Shown here: positions 54,011-64,000 of the stretch, in pieces
Position numbering within the stretch: position 1 is the stretch's first letter
Layout of the letters: the number at the start of each line of letters is the position of its first letter
Assembly: GCF_030315975.1 (NCBI RefSeq)
Contig: NZ_JASXSZ010000003.1
Coordinates: forward strand, 556,254-620,253
Reading direction: 5' to 3'
Length of the DNA: 64,000 nucleotides
DNA from: Microbacterium candidum
GTDB lineage: Bacteria; Actinomycetota; Actinomycetes; Actinomycetales; Microbacteriaceae
The notes under the pieces: generated by a model
Seen by the model: the letters and a program-made list of their open reading frames with translations, nothing else
Told to the model about the DNA's origin: nothing
Database searches by the model: none
Made by a program: the position numbers and the translations under genes

Positions 54011-54406
54011 CTACTGCGCGGCGTCCACGACGAGCGGGAGCTCCTCCGCACTCGTCGGGATCTCCGCGATCGGGTACAGGTCGAGCCATCCGCCCGTGGG
54101 GACGAGGGCCGCCAGCTCCCGCGCCTGCGCGACCGAGTCGGCGGTGAAGGTGTAGAAGCCGGTGACGACCTCGCGCACCTCGCTGAAAGGTCCGTCGGTG
54201 AAGACGAACCCGCTCTCGGCGGGCGTGATGCGGGTGGCCTCGGACTGCGGGCGCAGCGGGGCGGCGGCGAGGATGCGCTGCCCCGCTGCGGCGACGGCAG
54301 CCTGGAAGGCCTTGTGGCCGGCCAGGTCCATCTCGATCTGCTCGGGCGAGAGGACCGACGGGTCCCACTCGGGCTCGTTGATGACGATCAGGTATTCAGC
54401 GGACAT
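54011..54406 (-). CDS. DGPF-domain (YCII-related) protein, partner of the ECF42 sigma factor
   Basis: A 131-residue protein with FVFTDGPFSEVREVVTGFYT, the DGPF motif of YCII-like proteins that are the standard targets of ECF42. It is upstream of, and co-transcribed with, the sigma gene. GAAGGAGA precedes the ATG. Biochemical role unknown. Confidence 0.9.
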   Translation of the reverse strand: MSAEYLIVINEPEWDPSVLSPEQIEMDLAGHKAFQAAVAAAGQRILAAAPLRPQSEATRITPAESGFVFTDGPFSEVREVVTGFYTFTADSVAQARELAALVPTGGWLDLYPIAEIPTSAEELPLVVDAAQ

Positions 54407-54463
54407 GAGAGTCTCCTTCGTCGAGCTTTCGTTCGCGGTCCGCGGGATGCGGAACACCGATAC

Positions 54464-54490
54464 GACGTGCACGACCTGCCGGAATCGACA
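54464..54490 (-). promoter_or_regulatory. predicted ECF42 promoter
   Basis: Minus strand: TGTCGA (54490-54485), 17 nt, CGTC (54467-54464), about 58 nt before the DGPF start. It fits the TGTCGA/CGA pattern reported for ECF42. Confidence 0.6.
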
Positions 54491-54521
54491 GCTCCGACGA
54501 GATTCTCCCAGAAACGCTCGA

Positions 54522-56126
54522 TCAGTCCTCGGCGATGGCGATCTGGGCGAACAGGTCCGCGTCGATGGCCTCGCGTACCTCGGCGAGAAGCTCGTCCGGC
54601 ACCGGCGAGTCGACCGTGAGGAGGGACAGCGCCTGGCCGCCCGCCGCACGCCGCGCGATCTGCATCCCCGCGATGTTGATGCCCGCCTCGCCGAACTTCT
54701 GGCCGTAGACCGCGACGATGCCGGGGCGGTCGGTGTAGACCATGACGATGTGGTGCTCCTCGATCGGGAGCTCGAGCGCGTAGTCGTTGATGCCGACGAG
54801 CTTCTCGATCTGCTTCGGGCCGGTGAGGGTGCCGGACACGGCGAGCTGCGAGCCGTCGGACAGCGCGCCGCGCAGGGTGATGACGTTGCGGTACTCGGGG
54901 CTGTCGGCATCCACGAGGAGTCGGGTCTCGACCCCGCGCTGCTCCGCGAGGAGCGGGGCGTTCACGTACGACACGGTCTCGCTCACGATGTTCGTGAACA
55001 GGCCCTTGAGAGCAGCGAGCTTCAGGACGCTGACGTCGTAGTCGCTCAGTTCGCCGTGCACCTCGACGTCGAGGCTCGTCAAGGGCGACTGGGCGAGACC
55101 GGCGAAGATCTGGCCGAGCTTCTCCACGAGCGGGATGCCGGGGCGCACATACGGGTCGATGACACCGCCGGCGACGTTCACCGCGTCCGGGACGAGCTCG
55201 CCGCCGAGCGCGAGGCGCACGGAGCGGGCGACCGAGATGCCCGCCTTCTCCTGCGCCTCATCCGTCGAGGCGCCGAGGTGCGGCGTGACGACGACGTTCG
55301 GGAGAGACAGGAGCGCGGCCGCCGTGCCGCCCTCGGCGGGCGGCTCGCTCGTGAAGACGTCGAGACCGGCGCCGGCGATCTCGCCGGCGGTGAGGGCGGC
55401 GTGGAGGGCCACCTCGTCGATCAGGCCGCCGCGCGCGACGTTGACGATGAAGGCCGTCGACTTCATCGCGCGGAACTGGTCGGTCGAGATCATGCCGGTC
55501 GTCTCGGGCGTCTTCGGCATGTGGATCGTGACGAAGTCGCTCTCGGCGAGCAGCTCGTCGAGCGTCACGAGCTGGACGCCCAGCTGCTGGGCGCGGGCGC
55601 TCGTGACGTACGGGTCGTAGGCGATGACGCGCATGTCGAAGGCCTGCAGGCGCGCCGCGATGAGCGCGCCGATGCGGCCGAGGCCGATGATGCCGACCGT
55701 CTTCTCGAAGAGCTCCGTGCCGGTGTAGGCGCTGCGCTTCCACTGCCCGGCGGTGAGAGACGCGTGGCCGGCGGGGATGTGGCGGGCGAGGCTCAGGATG
55801 TGGCCGATCGTGAGCTCCGCTGCCGAGACGATGTTGGACGTCGGTGCGTTCACGACCATCACACCCGCGGTCGTCGCGGCCTTGATGTCGACGTTGTCGA
55901 GCCCGACGCCGGCACGGGCGACCACCTGCAGCTTCGGGGCGGCGGCGAGGGCCTCCTCGTCGATCTTCGTCGCCGAGCGGATGAGGACCGCGTTCGCTTC
56001 CGCCAGTGCCGACAGCAGCGCCGGGCGGTCGGTTCCGTCGACGGAGCGGACGTCGAAATCGGGCCCGAGGGCGTCGATCGTGGCGGGAGAGAGTTCTTCG
56101 GCGAGGAGGACGACAGGCTTGGGCAC
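54522..56126 (-). CDS. serA: D-3-phosphoglycerate dehydrogenase
   Basis: A 534-residue long-form PGDH: substrate domain, NAD-binding GIIGLGRIGALIA near residue 150, catalytic Arg/Glu/His region (NVARGGLIDE, TPHLGASTDEAQ), an allosteric substrate-binding domain and a C-terminal ACT domain (HHIVMVYTDRPGIVAVYGQK, FGEAGINIAGMQI). First step of serine synthesis. GTG 56126 with GAAGGG was chosen over a TTG at 56141. Confidence 0.95.
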   Translation of the reverse strand: MPKPVVLLAEELSPATIDALGPDFDVRSVDGTDRPALLSALAEANAVLIRSATKIDEEALAAAPKLQVVARAGVGLDNVDIKAATTAGVMVVNAPTSNIVSAAELTIGHILSLARHIPAGHASLTAGQWKRSAYTGTELFEKTVGIIGLGRIGALIAARLQAFDMRVIAYDPYVTSARAQQLGVQLVTLDELLAESDFVTIHMPKTPETTGMISTDQFRAMKSTAFIVNVARGGLIDEVALHAALTAGEIAGAGLDVFTSEPPAEGGTAAALLSLPNVVVTPHLGASTDEAQEKAGISVARSVRLALGGELVPDAVNVAGGVIDPYVRPGIPLVEKLGQIFAGLAQSPLTSLDVEVHGELSDYDVSVLKLAALKGLFTNIVSETVSYVNAPLLAEQRGVETRLLVDADSPEYRNVITLRGALSDGSQLAVSGTLTGPKQIEKLVGINDYALELPIEEHHIVMVYTDRPGIVAVYGQKFGEAGINIAGMQIARRAAGGQALSLLTVDSPVPDELLAEVREAIDADLFAQIAIAED

Positions 56127-56247
56127 AGAGGGACCCTTCAAGGAGCGCGTTCGGGGATGCCACGCCGCACGCCATCGGGGCGAGACAGGGTCAGCCTACC
56201 CTGGGCTGCGATGCGCTCCGTGCCGTGTGACGCCGTCTGACGGCTCG

Positions 56248-56613
56248 TCAGGATCCGAGCAGCGACCCGCCGTACACCGCGCTGTAGGCGACGATGTCGA
56301 GCCAGAACACCGACACCAGGGCGAGCCCGGTGAGCAGGATCGCCGCGAACGGCAGCGCGCGTCTGCGCCAGCCGAGCGCGAACGCACCCGCGAACACGAG
56401 GATCGGGAGCACGACCGGCAGGAGGAGCACGAACCAGCCGTAGCCGTTGAGACCCAGTGGGCCGCTCGCCTGCGAGATGAGGAAGGCGACGGCGTTCCAG
56501 AGTGCGTAGGCGTAGAAGAGCCCGAACGCTGCCGCGATGACCGCGATGAGCCATGTCGGCATCGCGGCGCGGCGCTCCGGGCGCCCAGAGGTGGATGCAT
56601 CCGTCGTCATCAT
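56248..56613 (-). CDS. small membrane protein
   Basis: 121 residues with three or four hydrophobic helices (LIAVIAAAFGLFYAYALWNA, WFVLLLPVVLPILVFAGAFA, AILLTGLALVSVFWLDIVAY). Starts with ATGATG overlapping the upstream gene's stop codon by 4 bp. Not recognised. Confidence 0.75.
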   Translation of the reverse strand: MMTTDASTSGRPERRAAMPTWLIAVIAAAFGLFYAYALWNAVAFLISQASGPLGLNGYGWFVLLLPVVLPILVFAGAFALGWRRRALPFAAILLTGLALVSVFWLDIVAYSAVYGGSLLGS

Positions 56614-57173
56614 CGTCCCACCGCCCCGAGCATGATGAACGGCCACGGCAGAAGCAGGGCCGCCCCGCCGATGAGCCACGCGAACCGCACCCAGGCACGG
56701 GAGCCGGCCGTCAGCCACAGCGTCGTCAGGAACCACAGCGCGGGGGCGGCGACCGCGAGCCACAGGCTCACCTGGTAGCCGACCGGCGCCACGAGATACT
56801 TCGCGGTTCCCTCGAGACGCAGCCCGCCGACGATCCAGCCGATCGTGGCGAGGAGGTACACGCCGCCCAGCACGCCGAGGGCGATGAGCGCCCCGTTGCC
56901 GATGGCGGGCGTCTCGTCGTGGTCCCGGTGGGACGTGTCCTGGGCCGCACCTGACGATGCCGCATCCCCGGCCTCACCGGTGTTCACGGTCTCCGCGCCC
57001 CTGCCGACGGCGGTGAAGCCTTCGGGAAGCACCGGCGTCGCCGGCGCAGGCTCTTCGGGCTCGCCTGCGTCTGACTCTTCGTCTGACTCTTCGTCTGACG
57101 GCGTTCCGACGTGCAGCGTCGGATCGTCTTCGTCGCCCCAGGAGAGGGCGTCGTCATCGGGTCGGGCGGTCAC
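56610..57173 (-). CDS. membrane protein with acidic N-terminal tail
   Basis: 187 residues: a 75-residue acidic, disordered region (TPSDEESDEESDAGEPEEPA) followed by three hydrophobic helices. Overlaps the downstream small membrane protein (ATGA). Function unknown. Confidence 0.78.
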   Translation of the reverse strand: MTARPDDDALSWGDEDDPTLHVGTPSDEESDEESDAGEPEEPAPATPVLPEGFTAVGRGAETVNTGEAGDAASSGAAQDTSHRDHDETPAIGNGALIALGVLGGVYLLATIGWIVGGLRLEGTAKYLVAPVGYQVSLWLAVAAPALWFLTTLWLTAGSRAWVRFAWLIGGAALLLPWPFIMLGAVGR

Positions 57174-57203
57174 GCCCCCAAGCGTACCGGCGCCGAGCGG
57201 GCG

Positions 57204-57941
57204 TCACCGGCTCGCGGCGGCCGTCGCCGCGACGGCTGCCGCGACGAGGTCGGGGTCGGTGACCTCGAAGGCATCCACTCCCCCGCCCGGGCCGCTCGCG
57301 CCGCGCTCGGCGGGCCGCGAGGCGGAGAGGTGCACAGCATCCACACCCGCCGCGACGAGCGCGGGAATGACGTCGATCGCAACGCCACCGCCGGCCATGA
57401 TCTCGAGTCGGCCGGACGCTTCGCGCACCATCTGCGCGAGCGTGTCGACGCCTTCGCCGCTGCGCGCTGCGCCGCCCGAGGTGAGCACGCGGCACACGCC
57501 CAGCCCGGCGAGTGCGGCGACGGACGCGACGGGATCGACGGACGCGTCCACCGCCCGGTGCACGGTCACGTCCAGATCTTCTGCCACGTCGATGAACCGA
57601 CGCAGCGTGTCGACGTCGAGGGTGCCATCATCCGTCAGCGCGCCCACGACGACGCCGGACGCACCCATCATCACGGCGGCGCGGATGTCGCGCACCATCG
57701 TCTGCACCTCGTCGGGAGCGAACACGAACCCGCCGCCGCGCGGGCGGATCAGCACGTTGACGAATCCGTCGAGTCCGGAGGAGATCTCCACAGCGTCCGC
57801 GATGAGTCCCGCCGAGGGCGTCAGTCCGCCGAGCCGCAGGCCCTGCGTCAGCTCGATGCGCGTGGCATCGGCGTCGACCGCGATCCGCACGCCTTCCGCG
57901 CTCTGGACGGCGATCTCAACGGCGACGGGGCGTGCGGTCAT
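57204..57941 (-). CDS. cutC: CutC family protein (copper homeostasis type)
   Basis: A 245-residue TIM-barrel protein: VEIAVQSAEGVRIAVDADAT...IELTQGLRLGGLTPS, VNVLIRPRGGGFVFAPDE, VTVHRAVDAS, RVLTSGGAARSGEG, EIMAGGGV. The family is named after E. coli CutC; its exact reaction remains unsettled. Confidence 0.9.
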   Translation of the reverse strand: MTARPVAVEIAVQSAEGVRIAVDADATRIELTQGLRLGGLTPSAGLIADAVEISSGLDGFVNVLIRPRGGGFVFAPDEVQTMVRDIRAAVMMGASGVVVGALTDDGTLDVDTLRRFIDVAEDLDVTVHRAVDASVDPVASVAALAGLGVCRVLTSGGAARSGEGVDTLAQMVREASGRLEIMAGGGVAIDVIPALVAAGVDAVHLSASRPAERGASGPGGGVDAFEVTDPDLVAAAVAATAAASR

Positions 57942-57965
57942 CGCACCAGGCTAGACCTGCGGGAG

Positions 57966-58008
57966 GCCGCATCCCCCCGCTCGTCACGTACGAACGGAGG
58001 GATGCGGC
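57966..58008. terminator. hairpin between the nucleotidase and cutC genes
   Basis: GCCGCATCCC pairs with GGGATGCGGC about 23 nt later, directly after the nucleotidase stop codon. Confidence 0.5.
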
Positions 58009-58016
58009 GCCCTGCA

Positions 58017-59972
58017 TCAGAAGACGGGCACCCCGCCCTGGACGAGTCGCCAGTTGACGACGTGGAAGTCCTTGGGATCGATGACCCCGGCCGCCGTCGC
58101 GTAGGCGACGATCGCCTCGCGGATCGCCACCTGCGCGTTGTAGATGACCGGTGCCGTCGCGATGTGCGGGAATCCGCCGCCGCCGGACTGCCGGTAGTTG
58201 TTGATCGCGACGACGAACTTCTGGTTCGGGTCGACCGGGGCGCCCTGCCACGACAGATTCAGGATGCGGGATCCGACCGGCTGTGCGACGTCCACGTCGT
58301 AGACGACGCCGGAGAACTGGTCGTAGTTGTAGTCCGGAACGGTCGACGTGGACCCGACCGGCCAGACCGCGTTCGTCAGCTTGCTCGTGTCGACCGCCGT
58401 GCCGACCGGGACCTGGTTGTAGTACTTCGCGGAGTACTCCAGGTAGTCCTTGATCTCGGCACCGGTGAGCACCGATGCCATCAGGGTGTTGTCGTAGATG
58501 TACAGGCCCGCGATGTCGCGGATCGTGACCTGTCCCGCAGGGAAGAGCGCCGCCCGGCTGAACGGAGCGGCGATCGAGACGATCGGGAGGGATGCCTCGG
58601 GCGTCCCGGCGATGGCCTTCGCCACGGTGTCCGTCTGCACCTTGTTGATGTAGTCGAGGATCGCGGTGTCGGTCCAGCAGGCAGCGGCCGCCGACATGGC
58701 CTCGGTGGAGGTCGCGACGGGCTTGTTGACGTAGGCGACCACCGCGTCGTGCTGCGCCTGCACGATCGATACGAGCGCCGGGTCGTCCGCCACCGTGTTG
58801 GTGTTCATGACGTTGATGCGCTTGTCGGCGATCACCCACCGTCCGTGGACGAACTCGAGATCGAAGTCGAAGATGCTCAGACGCTCGCCCCAGCAGACGG
58901 GCTCGCTCATCGCGACACGCTGCGCGGCGGGAATGCTCAGATCGTCCGGCCACCAGCGCTTCCGCTCGACGTGCGCGTGGCCGTACAGGATGGCGTCGAT
59001 GCCGGGCACCTGCTGAGCGAGCAGCAGTGCGGCGTTCTCGTTAGGGAGGTCGTTCCCGTACGAAGAGGTGCCCGAGTCGCCCGAGTGCACGCTGACCATG
59101 AGGATGTCGACGCCCTCACGGCGGATGATCGGCACCCAGCGCTTCGCCGTCTCGATGATGTCGAGGACCTCGACCTTGCCGCTGACGTTCGCCTTGTCCC
59201 AGATCACGACACCGGGGTTCGTCATCCCGAGCACGCCGACGCGGATCGGCTGGCGCCCCTGCAGCTTGATGGTCTTGATCGTGTAGGGCTTGTAGGCGGG
59301 CACGGTCGTTCCGGCGCGAACGGCGTTCGCTCCGAGGACGTCCGCATCCATCTGCGAGATCCACTTGTCGAGGAACTCGAGGCCGTAATTGAACTCATGG
59401 TTGCCGAGCGCGACGGCGTCGTATCCGATCGCGTTCATCTGCGCCGCCATCGGGTGGATCGCGCCGGTCGTCGTGATCGGCTCCACCGTCGCGTAGTAGA
59501 AGCCCAGGGGCGTCCCCTGAATGGTGTCGCCCGCGTCGAACAGCAGCGTGCGGTCGCGCCCCCGATCCGCCCGGATCTGGTTCACGACGCTCGACACGCG
59601 TGCGAGTCCAACAGCGTTGCTCGGGGTATCCGGGAACTTCGGGTTGAAGTCGTTGTAGACCGCATCCTTGTAGTAGTCCCAGTTGAGCGCGTGCGAGTGG
59701 ATGTCGGAGGTCCCCATGACCGTGATCGTCACCGACTTGTCCGACATGCCCGGCTTGGCGGGACTGCCGTCCGCCGCCTGCGCAGCACCGGGGTTCGCCA
59801 CCCACCCGGCCGCCGCGAGGGCGCTCGCCGCGGAGACGCCGGTGATGAATCCACGGCGGCTGACGCTCGATCGTCGCTCCTCGAGCGCCTCATCGGGGAT
59901 CGCGCAGCTGCACCACCGGGGTTCGGGTGCGCTGTCGTGGCGGTGGGGTTCGTGAGGTGTGTGTTCTCCCAT
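58017..59972 (-). CDS. exported 5'-nucleotidase / 2',3'-cyclic phosphodiesterase
   Basis: A 651-residue protein with a twin-arginine signal (SRRGFITGVSAASALAAAGW), a metallophosphatase domain (GTSDIHSHAL, LLFDAGDTIQG, ALGNHEFNYG, SVHSGDSG, YGHAHVE) and a C-terminal 5'-nucleotidase domain (ALFPAGQVTIRDIAGLYIYD, AINNYRQSGGGGF). It scavenges phosphate and nucleosides outside the membrane. The start is uncertain (59972 or 59990). Confidence 0.9.
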   Translation of the reverse strand: MGEHTPHEPHRHDSAPEPRWCSCAIPDEALEERRSSVSRRGFITGVSAASALAAAGWVANPGAAQAADGSPAKPGMSDKSVTITVMGTSDIHSHALNWDYYKDAVYNDFNPKFPDTPSNAVGLARVSSVVNQIRADRGRDRTLLFDAGDTIQGTPLGFYYATVEPITTTGAIHPMAAQMNAIGYDAVALGNHEFNYGLEFLDKWISQMDADVLGANAVRAGTTVPAYKPYTIKTIKLQGRQPIRVGVLGMTNPGVVIWDKANVSGKVEVLDIIETAKRWVPIIRREGVDILMVSVHSGDSGTSSYGNDLPNENAALLLAQQVPGIDAILYGHAHVERKRWWPDDLSIPAAQRVAMSEPVCWGERLSIFDFDLEFVHGRWVIADKRINVMNTNTVADDPALVSIVQAQHDAVVAYVNKPVATSTEAMSAAAACWTDTAILDYINKVQTDTVAKAIAGTPEASLPIVSIAAPFSRAALFPAGQVTIRDIAGLYIYDNTLMASVLTGAEIKDYLEYSAKYYNQVPVGTAVDTSKLTNAVWPVGSTSTVPDYNYDQFSGVVYDVDVAQPVGSRILNLSWQGAPVDPNQKFVVAINNYRQSGGGGFPHIATAPVIYNAQVAIREAIVAYATAAGVIDPKDFHVVNWRLVQGGVPVF

Positions 59973-60111
59973 GAACAGCGATGCAACCATGCTGAGCGTT
60001 CGCTGACAAGAACCTATTGATGAACTGTTTCTCACGAACTGCGGGACGGCGGTGGGAACGGAAGGATGCCGTTCCCACCGCCTGCGCCCGCGATCATGAG
60101 CGACCCGTCCA

Positions 60112-60312
60112 TCACGCGACGGACGCCGCTCGGAATCGGTCTGCGCGGGGCCCCGCACGGTGGAACCAGACCCAGAACGGGACTGCCTTCGGCGGCTTCA
60201 CCACGACGCCTTCCGGCCACGCGTCCGCGCGGCGGATCAGCTCCGCTTCGCGGACCAGGTCAGCGGTGCGCTGCCGTCCGTGACGGTAGCTCGCTTCGTA
60301 TTCGATCGACAT
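60112..60312 (-). CDS. small hypothetical protein
   Basis: A 66-residue basic/aromatic protein (MSIEYEASYRHGRQRTADLV ... FWVWFHRAG) with GAGGAAG before the ATG. Not recognised. Confidence 0.6.
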   Translation of the reverse strand: MSIEYEASYRHGRQRTADLVREAELIRRADAWPEGVVVKPPKAVPFWVWFHRAGPRADRFRAASVA

Positions 60313-60383
60313 CTTCCTCACCCCCTCTCGCCTGTACGAGATCAGTACTTGCCAGGAGCGCGCCGCCTGTCGCCTGATACGCG

Positions 60384-60417
60384 GACGAGCCCGACCCCTT
60401 CTGGGACCGGGCTCGTC
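60384..60417. terminator. terminator of the ilv operon
   Basis: GACGAGCCCG and CGGGCTCGTC with a 14-nt loop, 14 nt after the ilvC stop codon. Confidence 0.6.
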
Positions 60418-60430
60418 GGGACGACGGGGG

Positions 60431-61546
<1,116 letters not shown>

Positions 61547-62056
61547 TCAGCCGCGCAGGACGCGCTCGGTGATGCTCTTGCCGCCGCGGCCGATGGCGAG
61601 CAGGCCCGACTGGGCGAGCTCCTTGATGCCGAAGGGCTCGAGCGCGCGCAGCAGCGCGTCGACCTTGCCCTTGTCGCCGGTCACCTCGACGACGATCGCG
61701 TCGGGTGCGTAGTCGACGACGGACGCACGGAAGAGGTTCACGACCTCGAGCACGTTCGACCGGTTGGCGTTGTCGGCGCGCACCTTCACGAGCATGTGCT
61801 CGCGCTGGACGGAGGCCGCGGGGTCGAGCTCGACGATCTTGATGACGTTGATCAGCTTGTTCAGCTGCTTGGTCACCTGCTCGAGCGGGAGCTCGTCGAC
61901 GTCGACGACGACCGTGATGCGGGACAGCCCCGGCACCTCGGTCACGCCCACGGCGAGGGACTCGATATTGAAGCCGCGGCGGGCGAACAGCCCGGCGACA
62001 CGGGTCAGCAGACCCGGCTTGTCCTCGACGAGGAGGCTCAGCACGTGGCTCGTCAT
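61547..62056 (-). CDS. ilvN: acetolactate synthase small subunit
   Basis: A 169-residue regulatory subunit with an N-terminal ACT domain (VLSLLVEDKPGLLTRVAGLF, ARRGFNIESLAVG) that binds valine for feedback control, and a conserved second domain. It follows ilvB by 3 bp. Confidence 0.95.
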   Translation of the reverse strand: MTSHVLSLLVEDKPGLLTRVAGLFARRGFNIESLAVGVTEVPGLSRITVVVDVDELPLEQVTKQLNKLINVIKIVELDPAASVQREHMLVKVRADNANRSNVLEVVNLFRASVVDYAPDAIVVEVTGDKGKVDALLRALEPFGIKELAQSGLLAIGRGGKSITERVLRG

Positions 62057-62059
62057 CGC

Positions 62060-63865
62060 TCAGTCCTCCTGCTCGTCGAAGGCCGGCGAGTGGTCGCGGG
62101 CGTACTGGACGTAGTTGTTGCTGACACCCTGTGGCACCATCGGCCACACCATCGCGTCCGCGCTCACCACGAAGTCGATGACGACCGGACGGTCGTTCGT
62201 CTCGAGGGCGAGCTTGATCGCGGCGTCCACATCCTCTTCGCGCTCGACCCGGATGCCGAGGCATCCGTATGCATCCGCGAGCTTGAGGAAGTCGGGGATG
62301 CGCACCGTACCGTGGCCCGTGTTCAGGTCGGTGTTCGAGTGGCGCCCGTCATAGAAGAGCGTCTGCCACTGCCGCACCATGCCCAGCGACGAGTTGTTGA
62401 TGATCGCGACCTTGATGGGGATGTCGTTGATCGTGCACGTGGCGAGCTCCTGATTGGTCATCTGGAAGCAGCCGTCGCCGTCGATCGCCCACACCACCCG
62501 GTCGGGCTCGGCGACCTTCGCGCCCATCGCCGCCGGGACGGCGTAGCCCATCGTTCCGGCGCCGCCGGAGTTCAGCCACGCGTTCGGCCGCTCGTATTTG
62601 ATGAACTGCGCCGCCCACATCTGGTGCTGCCCGACGCCGGCGGCGTAGACCGCCTCGGGCCCGGTCAGCTCGCCGATGCGCGAGATGACGTACTGCGGCG
62701 ACATGTGGCCGTCGGTCGGCTGTGCGTAGCCCAGAGGGAACTCGTCGCGCAGGCCGTCGAGGAACGACCACCACTCGGTGAGGTCGGGCGCCCCGGACTC
62801 GGACGCGCCCCGGAAGGCCGCCTCGAGGTCGACGAGCACGTCGCGCACATCGCCCACGATCGGAACGTCCGCGGTGCGGATCTTCGAGATCTCGGCCGGG
62901 TCGATGTCCACGTGAACGACCTGCGCGTGAGGGGCGAACAGCGCCGCCTTGCCCGTCACGCGGTCGTCGAAGCGCGCGCCCAGGGCGATGATGAGGTCGG
63001 CCTCCTGCAGCGCGAGGACCGCCGGCACCGTGCCGTGCATGCCCGGCATGCCCAGGTGCTGCGGGTGCGAGTCGGGGAACGCGCCGCGCGCCATCAGCGT
63101 CGTCACGACCGGTGCACCGGTCGTCTCGGCGAGGGCGAGCAGCTCGGCCGACGCGTGCGCGCGGATCACGCCGCCGCCCACGTAAAGGACAGGCTTGCGG
63201 GCCTCGGCGATGAGCTGCGCGGCGGCCTGGATCTGCTTGCCGTGCGCCTTCGTCACGGGACGGTAGCCGGGCAGGTCGATCTTCGGCGGCCACACGAACG
63301 GCACCTCGGTCTGCTGCGCGTCCTTCGTGATGTCGACGAGCACGGGACCCGGGCGGCCCGTCGAGGCGATCTCGAACGCCGCCGCGATCGCGCCGGGGAT
63401 GTCCTCGGCGCGCTTCACGAGGAACGAGTGCTTCGTGATCGGCATCGTGATGCCGACGATGTCGGCCTCCTGGAAGGCATCCGTCCCCATGAGGGTCGAG
63501 AAGACCTGGCCGGTGATGCAGACGATCGGCACGGAGTCCATGTAGGCGTCCGCGATCGCGGTGACGAGGTTCGTCGCGCCGGGACCGGACGTCGCGATCG
63601 CGACGCCGGTGCGACCGGATGCCGAGGCGTACCCCTGCGCGGCGTGGCCGGCGCCCTGCTCGTGCCGGACGAGGATGTGGCGCACCGACTCCGCATCCAT
63701 GAGCGGATCGTAGACGGGCATGATGGCGCCGCCGGGCAGGCCGAAGACGTCGGTGACGCCGAGCAGCTCGAGCGAGCGGACGACGGCCTCGGCACCCGTG
63801 ATCACGGGTGCAGTGGCGGGGCGGGCGGGTGGCCGCGGCACGGCCGCGGTGGTGTCTGCGGGCAT
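62060..63865 (-). CDS. ilvB: acetolactate synthase large subunit
   Basis: A 601-residue ThDP enzyme: [27 protein letters not shown] (catalytic Glu), [15 protein letters not shown], and the ThDP motif [15 protein letters not shown]...[12 protein letters not shown]. First common step of valine and isoleucine synthesis. Confidence 0.97.
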   Translation of the reverse strand: MPADTTAAVPRPPARPATAPVITGAEAVVRSLELLGVTDVFGLPGGAIMPVYDPLMDAESVRHILVRHEQGAGHAAQGYASASGRTGVAIATSGPGATNLVTAIADAYMDSVPIVCITGQVFSTLMGTDAFQEADIVGITMPITKHSFLVKRAEDIPGAIAAAFEIASTGRPGPVLVDITKDAQQTEVPFVWPPKIDLPGYRPVTKAHGKQIQAAAQLIAEARKPVLYVGGGVIRAHASAELLALAETTGAPVVTTLMARGAFPDSHPQHLGMPGMHGTVPAVLALQEADLIIALGARFDDRVTGKAALFAPHAQVVHVDIDPAEISKIRTADVPIVGDVRDVLVDLEAAFRGASESGAPDLTEWWSFLDGLRDEFPLGYAQPTDGHMSPQYVISRIGELTGPEAVYAAGVGQHQMWAAQFIKYERPNAWLNSGGAGTMGYAVPAAMGAKVAEPDRVVWAIDGDGCFQMTNQELATCTINDIPIKVAIINNSSLGMVRQWQTLFYDGRHSNTDLNTGHGTVRIPDFLKLADAYGCLGIRVEREEDVDAAIKLALETNDRPVVIDFVVSADAMVWPMVPQGVSNNYVQYARDHSPAFDEQED

Positions 63866-63907
63866 GGAAGTGACCTTCTGCAGAGATGGATGGATGTCTG
63901 AACGGCC

Positions 63908-64000
63908 TCAGCCCGTGACGGCGCCTTCCGCGGCGGAACGCACGAGCTTGGAGTATTTGGCCAGGACGCCACGGGTATAGCGCGGGGGAAGCGGCTCCCA
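63908..64000 (-). CDS. ilvD: dihydroxy-acid dehydratase (C-terminal end, cut by the window edge)
   Basis: The last 30 codons ([20 protein letters not shown], then SSA-like end) match the IlvD C-terminus (RGVLAKY-K-V). The gene continues beyond the window and precedes ilvB by 42 bp. Confidence 0.85.
   Translation of the reverse strand, partial: WEPLPPRYTRGVLAKYSKLVRSAAEGAVTG

Noticed and set aside
57111..60020. 969-codon plus-strand ORF opposite cutC and the nucleotidase
   Set aside because: Antisense shadow spanning two recognised minus-strand genes, with Arg/Asp/His-rich composition.

Overview
The window is high-GC DNA of an actinobacterium. The BCAA biosynthesis operon, the gltX/tRNA-Gln neighbourhood, the actinobacterial-type EF-Tu sequence and the codon bias suggest Microbacteriaceae, most likely Microbacterium or a close relative. 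No rRNA gene, CRISPR array or complete insertion sequence was seen.

Left chromosomal flank (1-7.6 kb). An L-aspartate oxidase/fumarate reductase-type flavoprotein is followed by a compact stress module: an ECF41-type sigma factor with a stand-alone SnoaL-like partner, a type II NADH dehydrogenase, a QcrB-like cytochrome b and an NmrA-type NAD(P)-binding protein. Four promoters of the form TGTCAC(A/G)-N16-(T/G)GTC sit in front of the sigma gene, the dehydrogenase, the cytochrome b and the NmrA gene. They fit the ECF41 promoter pattern and define a small local regulon. The cytochrome b keeps the histidine pair for heme bL but has lost both histidines for heme bH.

Integrated island (about 7,635-42,127; 34.5 kb), inserted beside tRNA-Gln(CTG). 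A large serine integrase lies at the right end. An 11-bp repeat (GGGTTTGAGTA) occurs at both ends, and joining the ends across it puts the integrase in frame with a helix-turn-helix ORF at the left end, so integration may split the integrase gene. The left two thirds of the island is dense in defence-like cargo: a wHTH protein, a cytosolic Ser/Thr kinase, a type I restriction system (HsdM fused to a half specificity domain; HsdR with an extra beta-sandwich domain), a four-helix membrane protein with two overlapping micro-proteins that start with the same motif, a HIRAN protein, a complete EF-Tu fused to a DUF900 alpha/beta hydrolase, AbiTii-like, HNH and UDG-like proteins, and two prepilin-like proteins, one ending in a C-type-lectin/FGE domain. 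The right third (31.0-40.2 kb) is a tightly packed, mostly overlapping plus-strand transfer operon: VWA proteins, an MT-A70 methyltransferase, a TraG/VirD4-like ATPase, a replication-relaxation protein and an ArdA-like protein. No full type IV secretion machine was seen, so the element looks mobilisable rather than self-transmissible.

Right chromosomal flank (42.1-64 kb). This holds tRNA-Gln, gltX, a LysR/class V aminotransferase pair, MFS and FAH genes, ilvE, leuB, a TetR/MFS efflux pair, an ECF42 sigma factor with its DGPF partner, serA, two membrane proteins, cutC, a secreted nucleotidase and the ilvD-ilvB-ilvN-ilvC operon. Many short island genes appear to be transcribed without a leader (a -10 box 6-7 nt before the start codon), whereas the transfer operon uses strong Shine-Dalgarno sequences.
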